In this document: positions 5,179 through 6,651 of the stretch, one piece after another | Layout: every line of letters starts with the position of its first letter | Numbering within the stretch: the stretch's first letter is position 1 | Source of the DNA: an uncultured Bryobacterales bacterium | Lineage (GTDB): Bacteria > Acidobacteriota > Terriglobia > Bryobacterales > UBA6623 | Direction of reading: 5' to 3' | Assembly (NCBI GenBank): GCA_946887065.1 | Contig: CAMPKL010000204.1 | Location: 1-6,651, forward strand | Length of the DNA stretch: 6,651 bases | Made by a program: the position numbers and the translations under genes | The notes under the pieces: generated by a model | Told to the model about the DNA's origin: nothing | Databases searched by the model: none | The model's input: the letters and a program-made list of their open reading frames with translations, nothing else

Positions 5179-6651
5179 CTAAAGGAGATTCCCTTCGACG
5201 TCCATGCGCCGGATGGGTCCCCAGCCGAGTTCGGAGAGGGGGCCTTCGATCGTCGCACTATCGCCGACGACTATCCAAATCACGCGGTCGGGATCGAGGA
5301 TGAGCTTCGCAGCGGCTTCGGCTTCGGCGATGGTGACGGCGTTGATTCGATCGGCATAGAGTTCGAAATGGTTTTCCGGGAGGCCGTAGATGAGGATGTC
5401 CTGCATGGCTCCGATTACGGCCCGCTTGGTTTCGAAGCTTCCAGGCAGGCTGAGGGTTGCGTTGTTCTTGGCCTGTTGCAACTCTTCGGCGGTGAAGCGT
5501 TTCAGGCCCAGGGCGGCGCGGAGTTCCATGTCCAATTCCTGAAGAGTCTCCTTGGTCTTATCCGCTTGGACTGGCGCGTAAAGCAGGAACGGCCGGGGGC
5601 CCTTGGCGTCGACAAACATGGTGCGCGCGCCGTAGGACCAGTGTTTTTCCTCGCGGATGTTCTGGTTGATGCGCGAAGCGAAATCGCCGCCGAGGATGGC
5701 GTTCATCATCTCAATCGCGGGTTCGTGCGGGTTACTCGTGGGCGGCGCCGGCAGGCCGCCGATGACGACGCTCTGGTGGGCGCCGGGCTTGTCGACAAGG
5801 TAAATGGCGCGCCGGTCGGGGAGCGGCACTTGGGCGATGTTTTTTAGCGGCGGCGGGGCGGAGTCCTGCCAGTGTCCCAGATGCTGCTCTAGGAGGGGCA
5901 AAAGCTCGGCCAGGGTCACGTCGCCGGCCACTGCTAGAGAGGATCGGCTGGGCTGCAACCAGGTGCGGTGGAAGGCGACCAAGTCTCCGCGCGTCATCGC
6001 GGTGACTGTGTCTGGGTGGCCGGTGCCGGTTAGGGGCGTGCCGTAAGCGTGCGTCGAGCCGAAGAGCAGATGGGGAAGCAGCCGGAAGGCGGTGCTGGAG
6101 GGAGCGCTCTTCTCCTGCTCAATTCGCGCTAGCCGTTGCCGCTTAAGGCGGTGGAAGTCGCCGTCGGGGAAGGACGGGTTGCAGATTACGTCGGCGAACA
6201 GTTCCAGTGATGGACCGAGTTGCTCGGTTAGGGCTGAAAGACCGACGTAGCAGGTATCGAGGCCTGCTCGGCCGCCCAGGCCGGCGCCGAGGCGATCGAG
6301 TTGATCGTCGATTTCGAGAGATGTCCTGGTCGTGGTGCCCTCATCGAGCATCGCCATGGTCATGCTGGCCACGCCCGAGGGGGTGAACTGGTCCGCCGCG
6401 AACCCCGCGTCGACAATCAGGGACAACTCGACGGTTGGAATCTCATGCCGCTGAGCGAGAACGACTTGCAGGCCATTGGAGAGAGTCGCTTTTTCGAACT
6501 GGGGGAGCGACAGCTTGGTCTTGCCGGTGCTGGGGGGCGGGGCGGACCGGTCGGCTCCGTTGGAGCTGGAGCGGCGCTCGGGAGCGGGCTGGATGCCCAG
6601 GACGTAAGCGCCGTCGGATAGCCACTCGCGGGCGGTTTCGATCAATTCTTC
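5179..6651 (-). CDS. Two-domain M16 (insulinase-type) zinc peptidase, C-terminal part, truncated by the window edge
   Basis: The reading frame stays open to the right edge, where it reads EELIETAREWLSDG. The TTG at 6645 would be an internal Leu, so the gene continues beyond the window. About 490 residues are visible. WLSDGAYVLGIQPAPE followed by ADRSAPPP matches the linker region before the second domain of fused M16 proteins of roughly 900 residues. Residue numbers here count from the Leu at 6645. The visible domain starts at about 48 (LPQFEKATLSNGLQVVLAQRH). At the place of the zinc motif HxxEH it has GVASMTMAMLDEG (91-103), so the metal ligands and catalytic Glu are replaced by S94, M97 and A98. 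This is the normal inactive partner domain. The substrate-clamping R/Y motif is kept (HWSYGART, Y338 and R341), within the second M16 half that begins at about 280. The active domain should lie upstream, off the window. Such proteins are usually periplasmic and degrade peptides. The 3' end is nine bases from the dps stop. Confidence 0.88.
   Translation of the reverse strand, partial: EELIETAREWLSDGAYVLGIQPAPERRSSSNGADRSAPPPSTGKTKLSLPQFEKATLSNGLQVVLAQRHEIPTVELSLIVDAGFAADQFTPSGVASMTMAMLDEGTTTRTSLEIDDQLDRLGAGLGGRAGLDTCYVGLSALTEQLGPSLELFADVICNPSFPDGDFHRLKRQRLARIEQEKSAPSSTAFRLLPHLLFGSTHAYGTPLTGTGHPDTVTAMTRGDLVAFHRTWLQPSRSSLAVAGDVTLAELLPLLEQHLGHWQDSAPPPLKNIAQVPLPDRRAIYLVDKPGAHQSVVIGGLPAPPTSNPHEPAIEMMNAILGGDFASRINQNIREEKHWSYGARTMFVDAKGPRPFLLYAPVQADKTKETLQELDMELRAALGLKRFTAEELQQAKNNATLSLPGSFETKRAVIGAMQDILIYGLPENHFELYADRINAVTIAEAEAAAKLILDPDRVIWIVVGDSATIEGPLSELGWGPIRRMDVEGNLL

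Noticed and set aside
5368..5847. Plus-strand open frame of 159 codons opposite the M16 peptidase gene.
   Set aside because: Shadow of the peptidase codons; no family features.

Overview
This is a GC-rich bacterial window, densely coded and using GTG and TTG start codons as well as ATG. It holds six protein genes and no RNA gene, mobile element or CRISPR array that I can recognise. The gene style (a two-domain M16 peptidase, a short NfeD paired with a paraslipin, alternative starts) would fit a soil lineage such as Acidobacteriota. That is an inference from gene content, not a placement.

Layout: (1) A minus-strand class I SAM-dependent methyltransferase of the HemK/PrmC-like type fills 42-1451. 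(2) A short divergent region (about 1452-1496) carries a palindromic -10-like element and leads into a plus-strand pair, a short NfeD protein (1497-1928) and an SPFH/paraslipin (1944-2867). They are 15 bases apart and are very likely one operon making a membrane-microdomain complex. (3) Convergent to this pair, with a 6-base gap, is a minus-strand gene (2874-4556). It encodes an apparently exported protein that I read as a protein-arginine deiminase (PAD) of the long, animal/cyanobacterial-like type, with the Asp, His-x-Asp and Cys catalytic residues all in place. (4) A 115-base divergent intergenic region separates it from dps (4672-5169, plus strand), a canonical ferritin-like DNA-protection protein. 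(5) Convergent to dps, with a 9-base gap, is the C-terminal part of a two-domain M16 (insulinase-type) zinc peptidase. It runs off the right edge of the window, and the part seen here is the non-catalytic second domain.

The genes do not form one obvious system. NfeD and the paraslipin clearly act together. Dps and the PAD-like gene share an upstream region and could be co-controlled, but nothing in the sequence proves this. The most interesting item is the PAD-like enzyme. It suggests arginine citrullination (or a related guanidino hydrolysis) outside the cytoplasm of a bacterium, with part of the animal calcium site kept and part replaced.
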